This document shows positions 40,804 to 51,075 of a stretch of DNA of 64,000 bases, piece by piece (the first letter of the stretch is position 1; each line of letters starts with the position of its first letter). The notes under the pieces are model-generated. The model had not been told where the DNA came from and searched no databases. It saw only the letters and a program-made list of their open reading frames with translations. The stretch is from positions 1 through 64,000 of the forward strand of contig NZ_MNPU01000009.1 of assembly GCF_001983165.1 (NCBI RefSeq), read 5' to 3'. The translations under genes and the position numbers were made by a program. The stretch is from Pseudomonas gessardii. Its GTDB lineage: Bacteria; Pseudomonadota; Gammaproteobacteria; Pseudomonadales; Pseudomonadaceae.

Positions 40804-41133
40804 ATGAGCGAATTCAAACGTATCCCTCCCGAACAAGCCCAGGCCCTGCGTGAGCAAGGCGCCGTGGTGGTGGATATCCGTGATCCCCAGGCCTACGCGC
40901 TGAACCACATCACCGGCGCACGGCACCTGGACAACCACAACATTGCCGATTTCATCCGCGCCGCCAACCTCGACGCCCCCGTGATCGTGGCCTGCTATCA
41001 CGGCAACTCCAGCCAGAGTGCGGCGGCTTATCTGGTCAGCCAGGGCTTCTCCGATGTCTACAGCCTGGACGGCGGCTTTGAGCTGTGGCGTACGACGTAT
41101 CCTGCGGAAATGGTTAGCGGCGATTCGCAATAA
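40804..41133 (+). CDS. glpE: Thiosulfate sulfurtransferase GlpE
   Basis: Single-domain rhodanese of 109 residues that transfers sulfane sulfur from thiosulfate to cyanide or thioredoxin. The active-site loop [11 protein letters not shown] with catalytic Cys lies near residue 65, preceded by [11 protein letters not shown] Shine-Dalgarno (AAGGAG) precedes the ATG at 40804. Last gene of the lptD-to-glpE run. Confidence 0.92.
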   Translation: MSEFKRIPPEQAQALREQGAVVVDIRDPQAYALNHITGARHLDNHNIADFIRAANLDAPVIVACYHGNSSQSAAAYLVSQGFSDVYSLDGGFELWRTTYPAEMVSGDSQ

Positions 41134-41165
41134 TTTTTTTCAAACCCCGCTACCCCGCGTGACGC

Positions 41166-41210
41166 TTGGGCTCGCGCCGTTTCTGACGAACGGCGCGCCC
41201 AAACTAATTG
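41166..41210. other. Strong hairpin in the glpE-prkA gap
   Basis: Arms TTGGG-[CT]-CGCGCCGTT and AACGGCGCG-CCCAA around a 7-base loop, with only the CT as bulge. No T-run follows, so it is not a classical terminator; it may still end glpE transcription or protect the mRNA. The 283-base gap 41134-41416 holds this, the candidate promoter below and a long leader for prkA. Confidence 0.55.
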
Positions 41211-41221
41211 GGCATCTCGCC

Positions 41222-41250
41222 TTGACCTCCCGGATTCCCAACTATCATTA
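41222..41250 (+). promoter_or_regulatory. Candidate prkA promoter
   Basis: TTGACC (41222-41227) and, after 17 bases, TCATTA within CTATCATTA, which also resembles a sigma-S -10. RpoS control is known for the yeaGH genes of E. coli. It would give a 5' leader of about 160 bases. Confidence 0.4.
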
Positions 41251-41416
41251 AGCGCAGGCCATCCAAAACAGGGGAGAGCCGGTACACCGGCGTGCGGGTC
41301 ATCGGTAGCGTTTCAGGGTGTTCTGGGGGGAAATGGCCACGGCAAACGCCAATGGCTGCCAGCATCGACTGATTGATCCAGCGTCGGCTCCAGGTATCGA
41401 GCGAGGTGACGACGTC

Positions 41417-43339
41417 ATGAGTATTTTTAGCCACTTCCAACAACGCTTCGAGTCCACACAGCAAGAAGAGCTCACGCTGCAAGAGTATCTTGAGCTGTGC
41501 AAAAAGGACCGCAGCACCTACGCATCTGCCGCCGAGCGCCTGCTACTGGCGATTGGCGAGCCGGAACTGGTAGACACCGCCAACAACTCGCGGTTGTCGC
41601 GAATCTTCTCCAACAAGGTGATCCGCCGCTACCCGGCCTTTGAAGACTTCCATGGCATGGAAGAATGCATCGACCAGATCGTCTCCTACTTCCGCCATGC
41701 CGCCCAGGGCCTGGAAGAGAAGAAACAGATCCTTTACCTGCTCGGCCCCGTGGGCGGCGGTAAATCTTCCCTGGCCGAAAAACTCAAGCAACTGATTGAA
41801 AAGGTGCCGTTCTACGCGATCAAGGGCTCTCCGGTGTTCGAGTCGCCTCTTGGCCTGTTCAACGCCACCGAAGACGGCGCGATCCTCGAAGAGGACTTCG
41901 GCATCCCACGGCGCTATCTCAACACCATCATGTCGCCCTGGGCCACCAAGCGCCTGGCCGAGTTTGGCGGCGATATCAGCCAGTTCCGGGTGGTGAAACT
42001 CTATCCGTCGATCCTCAACCAGATCGGCGTGGCCAAGACCGAACCGGGGGATGAGAACAACCAGGATATTTCGGCGCTGGTGGGCAAGGTCGATATCCGC
42101 AAACTGGAGGAGTTCCCGCAGAACGACGCTGACGCCTACAGCTACTCGGGCGCACTGTGCCGGGCCAACCAGGGCCTGATGGAGTTCGTGGAGATGTTCA
42201 AGGCGCCGATCAAGGTGCTGCACCCACTGCTCACCGCGACCCAGGAAGGCAACTACAACAGCACCGAAGGCCTGGGGGCGATTCCGTTCACCGGCATCTT
42301 GCTGGCCCACTCCAACGAATCGGAGTGGCACACCTTCCGCAACAACAAGAACAACGAAGCCTTCATCGACCGGATCTATATCGTCAAGGTGCCGTACTGC
42401 CTGCGGGTCAGCGATGAAATCAAGATTTACGACAAGCTGCTGTTCAACAGCTCCCTGGCCAAGGCCCATTGCGCGCCAGACACCCTGAAGATGCTCGCCC
42501 AGTTCACCGTGCTGTCGCGCCTCAAGGAACCGGAAAACTCGAATATCTACTCGAAAATGCGCGTTTATGACGGGGAGAACCTCAAGGACACCGATCCCAA
42601 GGCCAAGTCGATCCAGGAATACCGCGACACGGCGGGCGTCGATGAGGGCATGAACGGCCTGTCGACCCGCTTCGCCTTCAAAATCCTGTCCAAGGTCTTC
42701 AACTTCGACCCCCATGAGATCGCCGCCAACCCGGTGCACCTGCTCTATGTGCTGGAGCAGCAGATCGAACAGGAACAATTCCAGGCTGAAACCCGCGAGC
42801 GCTACCTGCGCTTCCTCAAGGAGTACCTGGCGCCACGCTATATCGAGTTCATCGGCAAGGAAATCCAGACCGCTTACCTGGAGTCCTACAGCGAATACGG
42901 CCAGAACATCTTCGACCGCTATGTGCTGTACGCCGACTTCTGGATCCAGGACCAGGAATACCGTGACCCGGAGACCGGCGAGATCCTCAACCGCGTAGCC
43001 CTCAACGAAGAGCTGGAAAAGATCGAAAAACCGGCCGGCATCAGCAATCCGAAGGATTTCCGCAACGAAATCGTCAACTTCGTACTGCGCGCCCGGGCCA
43101 ACAACAACGGCAAGAACCCTACCTGGCTCAGTTACGAGAAGCTGCGGGTGGTCATCGAGAAGAAAATGTTCTCCAACACCGAGGATCTGCTGCCGGTCAT
43201 CAGCTTCAACGCCAAGGCCAGCAAGGAGGACCAGCAAAAACACAACGACTTCGTGACACGAATGGTCGAGCGCGGCTACACCGACAAACAGGTGCGCCTG
43301 CTCTCCGAGTGGTACCTGCGGGTTCGCAAATCGCAGTAA
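41417..43339 (+). CDS. PrkA-type serine protein kinase (YeaG)
   Basis: Cytoplasmic AAA-like protein kinase/ATPase of 640 residues, linked in E. coli to nutrient stress adaptation. Visible: Walker A GPVGGGKSSLAEKL near residue 110, EDFGIPRRYL, and the C-terminal PrkA kinase domain (about 390-640). The start at 41417 has GAGGTGA upstream at 7-base spacing; the longer frame to 41318 is in the leader. It heads a three-gene unit with the YeaH and SpoVR genes. Confidence 0.93.
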   Translation: MSIFSHFQQRFESTQQEELTLQEYLELCKKDRSTYASAAERLLLAIGEPELVDTANNSRLSRIFSNKVIRRYPAFEDFHGMEECIDQIVSYFRHAAQGLEEKKQILYLLGPVGGGKSSLAEKLKQLIEKVPFYAIKGSPVFESPLGLFNATEDGAILEEDFGIPRRYLNTIMSPWATKRLAEFGGDISQFRVVKLYPSILNQIGVAKTEPGDENNQDISALVGKVDIRKLEEFPQNDADAYSYSGALCRANQGLMEFVEMFKAPIKVLHPLLTATQEGNYNSTEGLGAIPFTGILLAHSNESEWHTFRNNKNNEAFIDRIYIVKVPYCLRVSDEIKIYDKLLFNSSLAKAHCAPDTLKMLAQFTVLSRLKEPENSNIYSKMRVYDGENLKDTDPKAKSIQEYRDTAGVDEGMNGLSTRFAFKILSKVFNFDPHEIAANPVHLLYVLEQQIEQEQFQAETRERYLRFLKEYLAPRYIEFIGKEIQTAYLESYSEYGQNIFDRYVLYADFWIQDQEYRDPETGEILNRVALNEELEKIEKPAGISNPKDFRNEIVNFVLRARANNNGKNPTWLSYEKLRVVIEKKMFSNTEDLLPVISFNAKASKEDQQKHNDFVTRMVERGYTDKQVRLLSEWYLRVRKSQ

Positions 43340-43396
43340 GGCAGCGACAAGCGCATGCTGCCGGGCCCCTGGCCTGGCAGCTGACCGCTTGTCTCT

Positions 43397-43436
43397 AAGC
43401 TTCCAGCTCGCGGCTTGAAGCTTGTAACGTGAAGCT
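43397..43436. repeat. Degenerate GCTTGAA-type short repeats before yeaH
   Basis: Repeated units such as TAAGCTTCC, GGCTTGAA, GCTTGTAAC and GTGAAGCTG in the 113-base prkA-yeaH gap. They are related to the run at 26692-26712. Confidence 0.5.
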
Positions 43437-43452
43437 GCCCGGAGGGCTCCCT

Positions 43453-44724
43453 ATGAGCTATGTGATCGACCGACGCCTCAATGGCAAGAACAAGAGCACG
43501 GTAAACCGCCAGCGTTTCCTGCGGCGCTACCGTGACCACATCAAAAAAGCCGTCGAAGAGGCGGTGAGTCGCCGCTCCATTACCGATATGGAGCACGGCG
43601 AGCAGATCAGCATTCCCGGCCGGGATATCGACGAACCGGTACTGCATCACGGCCGTGGCGGCAAACAGACCGTGGTTCATCCGGGAAACAAGGAATTCAC
43701 CTCCGGCGAACACATCCAGCGTCCTCAAGGCGGTGGCGGCGGCAAAGGCCCAGGCAAGGCCGGCAACTCCGGCGAAGGCATGGACGAGTTCGTATTCCAG
43801 ATCACCCAGGAGGAGTTTCTCGAATTCATGTTCGAGGACCTGGAACTGCCCAACCTAGTCAAACGCAACCTGACCGGCACCGACACCTTCAAGACCGTCC
43901 GCGCCGGCATCAGCAACGAGGGCAACCCCTCACGGATCAACATCATCCGCACCCTGCGTTCGGCCCACGCGCGACGGATTGCCCTCTCAGGCAGCAGCCG
44001 CGCCAAACTCAGGGAGGCCAAGGAAGAACTGGCGCGTTTGAAGCGCGAAGAGCCAGACAACTTCGGCGATATCCAGGAAATCGAAACGGAAATCGAGAAA
44101 CTCAGCGCACGTATTCACCGCGTGCCGTTCCTCGACACCTTCGATTTGAAATACAACCTGCTGGTCAAGCAACCCAACCCCAGCTCCAAGGCCGTGATGT
44201 TCTGCCTGATGGACGTTTCCGGCTCCATGACCCAGGCGACCAAGGACATCGCCAAGCGCTTCTTTATCCTGCTGTACCTGTTTCTCAAGCGGAACTACGA
44301 CAAGATCGACGTCGTCTTCATTCGCCATCACACCAGTGCCCGCGAGGTCGACGAAGAAGAGTTTTTCTATTCGCGGGAGACTGGCGGCACTATCGTGTCC
44401 AGCGCGCTGAAGCTGATGCAGGAAATCATGGCTGAACGCTACCCAGCCAACGAATGGAACATCTACGCCGCCCAGGCCTCCGACGGCGACAACTGGAACG
44501 ACGACTCGCCCGTCTGCCGCGACATCCTGATCAACCAGATCATGCCGTTCGTGCAGTACTACACTTATGTGGAGATTACCCCCCGCGAGCACCAGGCCCT
44601 GTGGTTTGAATACGAGCGCATCGGTGAAGCCTTTGCCGACACCTTCGCCCAGCAACAACTGGTCTCGGCCGGCGATATCTATCCGGTCTTCCGTGAACTC
44701 TTCCAGCGCAGGTTAGTGACATGA
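43453..44724 (+). CDS. DUF444 protein YeaH
   Basis: Cytoplasmic protein of 423 residues that partners the PrkA kinase in E. coli. It begins [15 protein letters not shown], has a Gly-rich linker (about 90-112), a coiled segment (about 178-215, [11 protein letters not shown]) and a von Willebrand A-like domain with the metal-site motif [11 protein letters not shown] near 253. GGAGGG precedes the ATG at 43453. Its stop overlaps the next gene by 4 bases (ATGA). Confidence 0.92.
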   Translation: MSYVIDRRLNGKNKSTVNRQRFLRRYRDHIKKAVEEAVSRRSITDMEHGEQISIPGRDIDEPVLHHGRGGKQTVVHPGNKEFTSGEHIQRPQGGGGGKGPGKAGNSGEGMDEFVFQITQEEFLEFMFEDLELPNLVKRNLTGTDTFKTVRAGISNEGNPSRINIIRTLRSAHARRIALSGSSRAKLREAKEELARLKREEPDNFGDIQEIETEIEKLSARIHRVPFLDTFDLKYNLLVKQPNPSSKAVMFCLMDVSGSMTQATKDIAKRFFILLYLFLKRNYDKIDVVFIRHHTSAREVDEEEFFYSRETGGTIVSSALKLMQEIMAERYPANEWNIYAAQASDGDNWNDDSPVCRDILINQIMPFVQYYTYVEITPREHQALWFEYERIGEAFADTFAQQQLVSAGDIYPVFRELFQRRLVT

Positions 44725-46283
44725 CCGCCAAAGAGCATAAGCGCCAACCCATTTCCACAGGGTCCGAATGGACTTTTGAACTGATCCAGGCCTATGACCG
44801 GGAAATCAGCCGCATTGCGGCCGGTTATGCCCTGGATACCTATCCCAACCAGATCGAAGTGATCACCGCCGAGCAAATGATGGACGCGTACGCCTCGGTG
44901 GGCATGCCCCTGGGCTATCACCATTGGTCCTATGGCAAGCACTTCCTCAGCACCGAAAAGTCCTACACCCGCGGCCAGATGGGGCTGGCCTATGAAATCG
45001 TGATCAACTCCGACCCGTGCATTGCCTACCTGATGGAAGAAAACACCATCTGCATGCAGGCACTGGTGGTGGCCCATGCGTGCTATGGCCACAACAGCTT
45101 TTTCAAGGGCAACTACCTGTTCCGCACCTGGACCGACGCCAGTTCGATCATCGATTACCTGGTGTTCGCCAAGCAGTACATCATGCAATGCGAAGAGCGC
45201 CACGGGATCGACGCCGTGGAAGACCTGCTGGATTCCTGCCATGCCTTGATGAACTACGGCGTGGACCGCTACAAACGCCCCTACCCCATTTCTGCCGAGG
45301 AAGAACGGCTACGGCAGAAGGACCGTGAAGAGCATTTGCAAAAGCAGATCAACGACCTGTGGCGCACCATCCCCAAACGCGCCGACAAGAACAGCGACAA
45401 GGACAATGCACGCTTCCCCGTCGAACCCCAGGAAAACATCCTGTATTTCCTGGAAAAACACGCGCCGCTGCTGGAGCCCTGGCAGCGGGAAATCGTGCGG
45501 ATCGTGCGCAAGATCGCCCAGTACTTCTACCCACAACGCCAGACCCAGGTGATGAACGAGGGCTGGGCCACGTTCTGGCACTACACCCTGATGAACGACC
45601 TCTACGACGAAGGCCTGGTGACCGACGGCTTCATGATGGAGTTCCTCACCTCCCATACCAGCGTGGTCTTCCAGCCAGGCTTCGACAGCCCCTACTACAG
45701 CGGCATCAACCCCTATGCCCTGGGCTTTGCCATGTATCGGGATATCCGGCGCATGTGCGAACACCCCACCGAAGAGGATCGCCGCTGGTTCCCGGAGATC
45801 GCCGGCAGCGACTGGCTATCGACCATCAAGTTCGCCATGAGCAGCTTCAAGGACGAGAGCTTTATCCTGCAGTACCTGTCGCCCCAGGTGATTCGCGATC
45901 TCAAGCTGTTCAGCATTATGGACGACGACCTCAAGGACGACCTGCTGGTGCCCGCGATCCACGACGAAGCCGGTTACCGCACCATCCGCGAAACCCTGGC
46001 GGCCCAATACAACCTGGGCAACCGCGAGCCCAACGTGCAGATCTACAGCATCGATATGCGCGGGGATCGCTCCCTGACCCTGCGCCACCAGCAACATGAC
46101 CGCAAACCCCTGGGAGAGTCCACGGACGAAGTGCTCAAGCACCTGCACCGGCTATGGGGCTTCGATATCCACCTGGAGACCCTGCAAGGCGACCAAGTGA
46201 TGAAGACCCACCATGTTCCGCCGCGCAACGAACACAACGACAACGATTACGGCCGCCTGGACCTGGCCGTGGTTCACCTTTGA
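44721..46283 (+). CDS. SpoVR family protein (YcgB-like)
   Basis: Cytoplasmic protein of 520 residues, family named from Bacillus sporulation but conserved in non-sporing proteobacteria next to prkA and yeaH. Recognisable parts include [44 protein letters not shown] (zinc-like HE/EGW region) and [12 protein letters not shown]. Translationally coupled to yeaH. Biochemical function is not known; the operon points to stress or biofilm physiology. Confidence 0.92.
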   Translation: MTAKEHKRQPISTGSEWTFELIQAYDREISRIAAGYALDTYPNQIEVITAEQMMDAYASVGMPLGYHHWSYGKHFLSTEKSYTRGQMGLAYEIVINSDPCIAYLMEENTICMQALVVAHACYGHNSFFKGNYLFRTWTDASSIIDYLVFAKQYIMQCEERHGIDAVEDLLDSCHALMNYGVDRYKRPYPISAEEERLRQKDREEHLQKQINDLWRTIPKRADKNSDKDNARFPVEPQENILYFLEKHAPLLEPWQREIVRIVRKIAQYFYPQRQTQVMNEGWATFWHYTLMNDLYDEGLVTDGFMMEFLTSHTSVVFQPGFDSPYYSGINPYALGFAMYRDIRRMCEHPTEEDRRWFPEIAGSDWLSTIKFAMSSFKDESFILQYLSPQVIRDLKLFSIMDDDLKDDLLVPAIHDEAGYRTIRETLAAQYNLGNREPNVQIYSIDMRGDRSLTLRHQQHDRKPLGESTDEVLKHLHRLWGFDIHLETLQGDQVMKTHHVPPRNEHNDNDYGRLDLAVVHL

Positions 46284-46346
46284 CGCAGCAATGCCTCCAT
46301 TGGCCTGGCGCAGGCGTTATCCTGTAGGGCTAATGGAGGCTTTTTC

Positions 46347-47576
46347 ATGCAAATCTACACAGTCGGTGGAGCGGTACGTGATCGCTTGCTGGGCATTCCC
46401 GTGACCGATATCGACCGGGTCGTCGTCGGGGCCACCACCGAAGAAATGCTCGCCAGGGGCTATCGGCCCGTGGGTTCTGACTTTCCGGTGTTCCTGGACC
46501 CAGACAACAACGAGGAGTACGCCCTCGCCCGTACCGAACGCAAAAGCGGCCGGGGCTATGGCGGCTTTGTGTTTCATGCCAGCCCTGACGTCACCCTCGA
46601 ACAAGACCTGATCCGTCGCGACCTGACCATCAACGCCATGGCCGAAGACGACGACGGCAACCTGACCGATCCGTACAACGGCCAACGCGACCTGCAAGCC
46701 CGGGTGCTGCGCCACGTTTCCCCGGCGTTCGCCGAAGATCCCCTGCGTGTACTGCGGGTTGCACGGTTTGCCGCACGTTATGCCAGCCTCGGTTTTACTA
46801 TCGCCCCCGAAACCCTGGAGTTGATGCGCCAGCTCAGTGACTCCGGCGAACTGGAAGCCCTGACGCCGGAACGCAGTTGGAAGGAAATTTCCCGGGCCCT
46901 GATGGAAGATCAGCCGCAGGTATTTATCCAGGTACTGCGCGACTGCCATGCCCTGAAAACCCTGCTGCCGGAAGTGGATGCGCTGTTCGGTGTACCCCAA
47001 CCCGAAGCCCACCATCCCGAGATCGATACCGGCATCCATACCCTGAGCGTGCTGGAGCAGGCCGCCCTGCACGCCCAACCCCTGACCGTGCGCTGGGCCT
47101 GCCTGCTGCATGACCTGGGCAAGGGCCTGACCCCTGTGGATAAGTTACCCAGGCATATCGCTCACGAACAGCGGGGCCTGAAGCTGATCAGGGCGATCAA
47201 TGAACGCTTCAAAGTGCCAAAAGACTGCCAGGAACTGGCGCTACTGGTCGGCGAGTATCACACCCATGGCCATCGGGCACTGGAGCTGAAAGCCTCGACC
47301 CTGCTGGAGTTGCTGCAGAGTTTTGACGTATTCCGCCGGCCACAGCGCTTTGAAGAGTTTGTCGTCGCCTGCGAAATGGACGCGCGAGGCCGCAAGGGCC
47401 TTGAGCAGCGAAGTTATCCACAGGCGGATTATTTACGGGGTGCCGCACAGGTGGCACGAGGCGTTGCAGTGGCGCCACTGCTGGAGAAAGGCTTCAAGGG
47501 CCCGCAACTGGGCGAAGCCCTCAAGCGCGAACGGCTCAACGCCCTGAAAGCCTACAAAGAACAGCATTCAGTGTAG
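46347..47576 (+). CDS. cca: Multifunctional CCA-adding tRNA nucleotidyltransferase
   Basis: Adds or repairs the 3' CCA of tRNAs; also carries an HD phosphohydrolase domain. The 409-residue product shows [13 protein letters not shown], the catalytic DIDRVV pair, [18 protein letters not shown], and the HD motif [11 protein letters not shown] near residue 250 with metal ligands. Length matches the gamma-proteobacterial bifunctional form. Its stop codon TAG is the TAG of the GTAGGAGC end of a REPIN. Confidence 0.96.
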   Translation: MQIYTVGGAVRDRLLGIPVTDIDRVVVGATTEEMLARGYRPVGSDFPVFLDPDNNEEYALARTERKSGRGYGGFVFHASPDVTLEQDLIRRDLTINAMAEDDDGNLTDPYNGQRDLQARVLRHVSPAFAEDPLRVLRVARFAARYASLGFTIAPETLELMRQLSDSGELEALTPERSWKEISRALMEDQPQVFIQVLRDCHALKTLLPEVDALFGVPQPEAHHPEIDTGIHTLSVLEQAALHAQPLTVRWACLLHDLGKGLTPVDKLPRHIAHEQRGLKLIRAINERFKVPKDCQELALLVGEYHTHGHRALELKASTLLELLQSFDVFRRPQRFEEFVVACEMDARGRKGLEQRSYPQADYLRGAAQVARGVAVAPLLEKGFKGPQLGEALKRERLNALKAYKEQHSV

Positions 47577-47656
47577 GAGCGGGCTTGCCCGCGATGGCGT
47601 CAGGAGTATCACCGCAAGCCAGCGGGCGCCATCGCCGGCAAGCCGACGCCTACAGG
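47571..47656. repeat. REPIN holding the stop codons of cca and folK
   Basis: Left arm GTGTAGGAGCGGGCTTGCCC and right arm, on the minus strand, CTGTAGGCGTCGGCTTGCCG, with GCGATGGCG pairing inside. This is a GTAGGAGC variant of the REP family. The cca stop (47574-47576) and the folK stop (47650-47652, minus) are both the TAG within GTAGG. Confidence 0.88.
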
Positions 47657-48162
47657 TCCGGGGTGAGCTGCTGGTCGCGCCATTTGAAGGCAACCGGGGC
47701 CAGCACCTGATCGATCTGCGCGTCGCGCCACAACGCGGCAAACGTCTTGCCCACTTCGGGATGCACGCGCTCGGGCGCCATCAACGACAGCGGCCACAGC
47801 ACAAAGGCGTTCTTCAGGATTTCTGCGCGTGGCAACACCAGCCCATCGAAATTACCCGTCAGGTCGCCATACAGCAACACATCGATATCCAGGGGCAGGC
47901 CCTTGCGATCTGGCGCATAACGGCCATTGTCGGCCTCGATGGATTTCAAGCGGCGATCCAGCTCCATCAACGGCAAATCGGTGTACGCCGAGACCACCAG
48001 GTTGAAGAACGGCCCGCTCTTGATCCCCACCGGCTGACTTTCAAATACGGCGGAACAGCGCATATCGGTCAAAAAGCCATCCAACGCCTCAAGACCCGCA
48101 TGCAAATGGGGCTCGCGCTCGATATTGCTGCCAAGGCCAAGGTAAACCTGAGTTAGCGACAT
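47650..48162 (-). CDS. folK: 2-amino-4-hydroxy-6-hydroxymethyldihydropteridine pyrophosphokinase
   Basis: Transfers pyrophosphate from ATP to the pterin in folate synthesis. The 170-residue protein has VYLGLGSNIEREPHL at the start and the family signature DRKGLPLDIDVLLYGD near residue 83, where Asp pairs bind Mg. The C-terminus LTPDL ends in the adjacent REPIN. It overlaps the end of folB by 10 bases; both serve folate synthesis. Confidence 0.94.
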   Translation of the reverse strand: MSLTQVYLGLGSNIEREPHLHAGLEALDGFLTDMRCSAVFESQPVGIKSGPFFNLVVSAYTDLPLMELDRRLKSIEADNGRYAPDRKGLPLDIDVLLYGDLTGNFDGLVLPRAEILKNAFVLWPLSLMAPERVHPEVGKTFAALWRDAQIDQVLAPVAFKWRDQQLTPDL

Positions 48163-48506
48163 CCGCGCTCGATCTCCACGCCCACGCCCTTGGCAGCCGG
48201 GACGGCACCGGGCTTGGTCAACTTGAGGCGCAGCCAGGGGATCTGGAATTCTTCCATCAAGACCTGCGCCAGGCGTTCGGCGAACGTTTCCACCAGTTGG
48301 AATTGCGCCTGCGCGGCAAAGGCCTGGATGCGCGTGGAAACACTGGCGTAATCGAGGGCCAGGGTCAGGTCATCACCGGCTGCGGCCGGGCGATTATCCC
48401 AGGCGAAACTCAGGTCCAGGCGCAGGCATTGACGGATACCTCGCTCCCAGTCGTAGGCCCCGATCACGGTGTCGACTTCCAGGCCTTCGATAAACACTCT
48501 GTCCAA
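48153..48506 (-). CDS. folB: Dihydroneopterin aldolase
   Basis: Cleaves dihydroneopterin to the FolK substrate. The 117-residue product begins [20 protein letters not shown] after the initiator and has the conserved [10 protein letters not shown] and [10 protein letters not shown] chose the TTG at 48506 as start: GGAGAAG lies 8 bases upstream and the length then equals the family's. A second TTG at 48530 would add 8 residues and has no good Shine-Dalgarno. No ATG start fits. Confidence 0.88.
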   Translation of the reverse strand: MDRVFIEGLEVDTVIGAYDWERGIRQCLRLDLSFAWDNRPAAAGDDLTLALDYASVSTRIQAFAAQAQFQLVETFAERLAQVLMEEFQIPWLRLKLTKPGAVPAAKGVGVEIERGCR

Positions 48507-48580
48507 GCACTCTTCTCCACAGCACGACAAGGGCGCAATGCCCCGTTAGAATCAAGGCGTCCTCGCCCGGAATAGTTAGC

Positions 48581-49150
48581 ATGTCTTGGTTACTGGCGAC
48601 CCTCGCCTACCTGCTCGGCTCGCTGTCCTTTGCCATCTTGCTCAGCCGCCTGACGGGAAGTCCCGACCCGCGCATGGGTGGCTCAGGCAATGCCGGCGCC
48701 ACCAATATGTTGCGCCTGGCCGGCAAGAAACTCGCCGTACTCACGCTGCTTGGCGACGTCTGCAAAGGCCTTTTACCCGTACTGATCGCCGACCTCGCCG
48801 GCCTTTCCCTGCAACAACAGGCCTGGATCGGCGTGTGTGCCGTGCTCGGCCATCTGTTCCCGCTGTACTTTCGCTTTCGCGGTGGCAAGGGCGTCGCGAC
48901 GGCGGCCGGCATGCTGCTGGGGATCTATCCACCGGCGGCGCTGCTGGCGGTGCTCGCCTGGCTGCTGACGTTCTACCTGACCCGCACCAGCTCCCTCGCG
49001 GCTTTGATCGCCACCCCCCTGACCCTGCCATTGCTGGCCTGGCAGGAGCCTGCGGCCCTGCTGCCGATGAGCGTACTCACCCTGCTGATTGTATGGCGCC
49101 ATCGCGGCAATTTACGCGACCTGTTTGCCGGGCGCGAACGGCATTTTTAA
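48581..49150 (+). CDS. plsY: Glycerol-3-phosphate acyltransferase PlsY
   Basis: Inner-membrane enzyme that acylates glycerol-3-phosphate from acyl-phosphate, the first step of phospholipid synthesis. The 189-residue protein has about five membrane helices and the three PlsY motifs: [12 protein letters not shown] near residue 38, [12 protein letters not shown] near 104, and a third region near the C-terminus. Divergent from folB; convergent with tsaD, with no terminator in the 33-base gap. Confidence 0.93.
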   Translation: MSWLLATLAYLLGSLSFAILLSRLTGSPDPRMGGSGNAGATNMLRLAGKKLAVLTLLGDVCKGLLPVLIADLAGLSLQQQAWIGVCAVLGHLFPLYFRFRGGKGVATAAGMLLGIYPPAALLAVLAWLLTFYLTRTSSLAALIATPLTLPLLAWQEPAALLPMSVLTLLIVWRHRGNLRDLFAGRERHF

Positions 49151-49183
49151 ATACGCCCGCTGAACCCGGCTCATGTTCGTCGC

Positions 49184-50209
49184 TCACAACGGCGGCAACT
49201 GCTCCATCGGCCAGCGCGCCTGCACGCTGATGGCCAGGCTCTCATGCTGGCCAGCCTGCAAGCGCTGGCAGCCGGCGAAGGCAATCATCGCGCCGTTATC
49301 GGTGCAGAACTCGGGGCGCGCGTAGAACACCTCGCCCTTGAGGTCGCCGAGCATCTTTTCCAGTGACAGGCGCAACGCCTTGTTCGCACTGACGCCTCCA
49401 GCGATGACCAGGCGCTTCATGCCGGCCTGCTTCAAGGCGCGCTTGCACTTGATGGTCAAAGTCTCCACCACCGCCTGCTGGAACGCCAGAGAGATGTCGC
49501 AACGGGCTTGCTCGCCGTCGTCCCCGGCACTGACGCTTTGCTGCCAGGTGTTCAAGGCAAAGGTTTTCAGGCCGCTGAAGCTGAACATCAGGCCAGGGCG
49601 ATCGCACATCGGACGCGGGAAGGTATAGCGCCCGGGCACGCCTTTTTCGGCAAGGCGCGCGATTTCCGGGCCGCCGGGATAATTGAGGTCCATCATCTTG
49701 GCGGTCTTGTCGAACGCTTCACCGGCAGCATCGTCCAGGGTTTCGCCCAAAAGCGTGTACTGACCGATTCCGTCGACCTGAACCAGCTGCGTATGGCCTC
49801 CCGAAACCAACAAAGCGACGAACGGGAACCCAGGCGGGTTTTCTTCCAGCATCGGTGCCAGTAAATGGCCTTCCATATGGTGCACGCCAAGGGCTGGAAT
49901 GCCCCAGGCAAATGCCAGCGCCTGGGCACAGGAAGCCCCAACCAGCAGGGCCCCGACCAATCCTGGGCCGGCGGTGTAGGCGATGGCATCGATCTCGGTG
50001 GCAACGCAATCGGCCTCGTCCAGCACCTGGCGAATCAATGGCAACATGCGTTTGACGTGATCACGGCTGGCGAGCTCCGGCACCACGCCGCCATAGGCCC
50101 GATGCAAGTCGATCTGACTGAACAGTGCATCGGCCAAAAGCCCGCGTTCACTGTCGTAAAGCGCGACGCCGGTCTCGTCGCAGGAGGTTTCTAAGCCCAG
50201 TACTAACAT
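49184..50209 (-). CDS. tsaD: tRNA N6-threonylcarbamoyladenosine transferase TsaD
   Basis: Catalytic subunit for t6A37 modification of ANN-decoding tRNAs. The 341-residue ASKHA protein shows [14 protein letters not shown] at the start, metal ligands in [11 protein letters not shown] near residue 110, VSGGHTQLV, and [11 protein letters not shown]. Divergent from rpsU. In most gamma-proteobacteria tsaD lies beside rpsU, as here. Confidence 0.96.
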   Translation of the reverse strand: MLVLGLETSCDETGVALYDSERGLLADALFSQIDLHRAYGGVVPELASRDHVKRMLPLIRQVLDEADCVATEIDAIAYTAGPGLVGALLVGASCAQALAFAWGIPALGVHHMEGHLLAPMLEENPPGFPFVALLVSGGHTQLVQVDGIGQYTLLGETLDDAAGEAFDKTAKMMDLNYPGGPEIARLAEKGVPGRYTFPRPMCDRPGLMFSFSGLKTFALNTWQQSVSAGDDGEQARCDISLAFQQAVVETLTIKCKRALKQAGMKRLVIAGGVSANKALRLSLEKMLGDLKGEVFYARPEFCTDNGAMIAFAGCQRLQAGQHESLAISVQARWPMEQLPPL

Positions 50210-50296
50210 GGGTTTGCGCCTTGTAGAGGCTGAATTTGAAGGCGCGCATAATAGTCGCCACTTCCCTTCCCGACTAGCGGTTTTCGATCAGAGGCT

Positions 50297-50325
50297 TTGC
50301 ATTCCGGGCAATGAGGGGTTAACAT
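50297..50325 (+). promoter_or_regulatory. Candidate rpsU-dnaG-rpoD operon promoter
   Basis: TTGCAT (50297-50302), 17-base spacer, TAACAT (50320-50325), about 88 bases before the rpsU ATG. A small GGGTT/AACCC hairpin overlaps the -10. Confidence 0.55.
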
Positions 50326-50412
50326 CCGCAACCCTTAAAAACCGACGACCTCAGCCGCGAATTTTTTGCGACGAGAACGTTGATTCCCGGTAATGAAAGA
50401 AGGTAGCTCTGG

Positions 50413-50628
50413 ATGCCAGCCGTCAAAGTAAAAGAGAACGAACCCTTCGACGTAGCTCTGCGTCGTTTCAAGCGCTCCTGCGAAAAAGCCGGTGTTCTGG
50501 CTGAAGTTCGTAGCCGCGAATTTTATGAGAAGCCAACTTCTGAGCGTAAGCGTAAGGCAGCAGCCGCTGTTAAGCGTCACGCCAAGAAAGTTCAGCGCGA
50601 ACAGCGCCGCGCCGTTCGTCTGTACTAA
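50413..50628 (+). CDS. rpsU: 30S ribosomal protein S21
   Basis: Small basic ribosomal protein of 71 residues that helps mRNA binding on the 30S subunit. The sequence [20 protein letters not shown] and the basic tail with [13 protein letters not shown] are typical of gamma-proteobacterial S21. First gene of the macromolecular synthesis operon with dnaG and rpoD. Confidence 0.97.
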
Positions 50629-50654
50629 TACACAGACGTTCGTAGCAAGCTTCT

Positions 50655-50688
50655 GCCAAGCCCGGCCCTCAGCCGGGCTGTTGGCATT
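50655..50688 (+). terminator. Attenuator-like hairpin after rpsU
   Basis: Strong stem AGCCCGGC-CCTCA-GCCGGGCT extended by GCCA/TGGC, 27 bases after the rpsU stop. The T-run is weak (ATTTG), which fits a partial terminator that lets some transcripts continue to dnaG, as in the E. coli operon. Confidence 0.6.
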
Positions 50689-51075
50689 TGCGGATATCGC
50701 TTGATGCTTCACCGTCGACGCCGCCCATGCGACCGAGACAAAGCTTCACACGTCAGGACTGGCTCTTTTGCCAGCGGTGCACGTCTCTTCTGACGAGCCT
50801 ATCAAGGCTACTGACGAGCACACTTATTTTCCAGGCAGGCGATCAATAGGTCGACTGTGCCCCATGATGAGCTTCCGAGGCCGCCATTGGCCGTGACCGG
50901 ACTCCAGGGCAACACTTTCAAACACGTCGAAGACTGATTGGAACTAACGTCAGTGAATGCTCGACAGATACACTTCCTGACAGCCCAAACAGACAATCGA
51001 TGATCAAGCCGCCGCTATCGGGCGCCTTGAGTGCGTCACGGGCCCTCATTTACACGCAGTGATGACGAGAACGCC
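50689..51075. other. Unassigned spacer between rpsU and dnaG
   Basis: With the hairpin region this gap is 447 bases (50629-51075), long for an operon. I see no credible reading frame. It holds small hairpins such as CTGGC-TCTTTT-GCCAG (about 50760-50776) and AGCCT-ATCA-AGGCT, the latter flanked by two CTGACGAG copies (about 50788-50820). It could carry a dnaG promoter, an RNase processing site or a small RNA; none is demonstrated. Confidence 0.5.

Noticed and set aside
41543..43243. 566-residue minus-strand frame opposite prkA
   Set aside because: Shadow of PrkA; its sequence is rich in Val/Leu/Asp without recognisable domains.
50786..50822. Hammerhead-like CTGACGAG core in the rpsU-dnaG spacer
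   Set aside because: The second core strand (GAAA) and the cleavage triplet context are missing.
50808..50996. 62-codon minus-strand frame in the rpsU-dnaG gap
   Set aside because: No Shine-Dalgarno, odd composition and no similarity to a known family.
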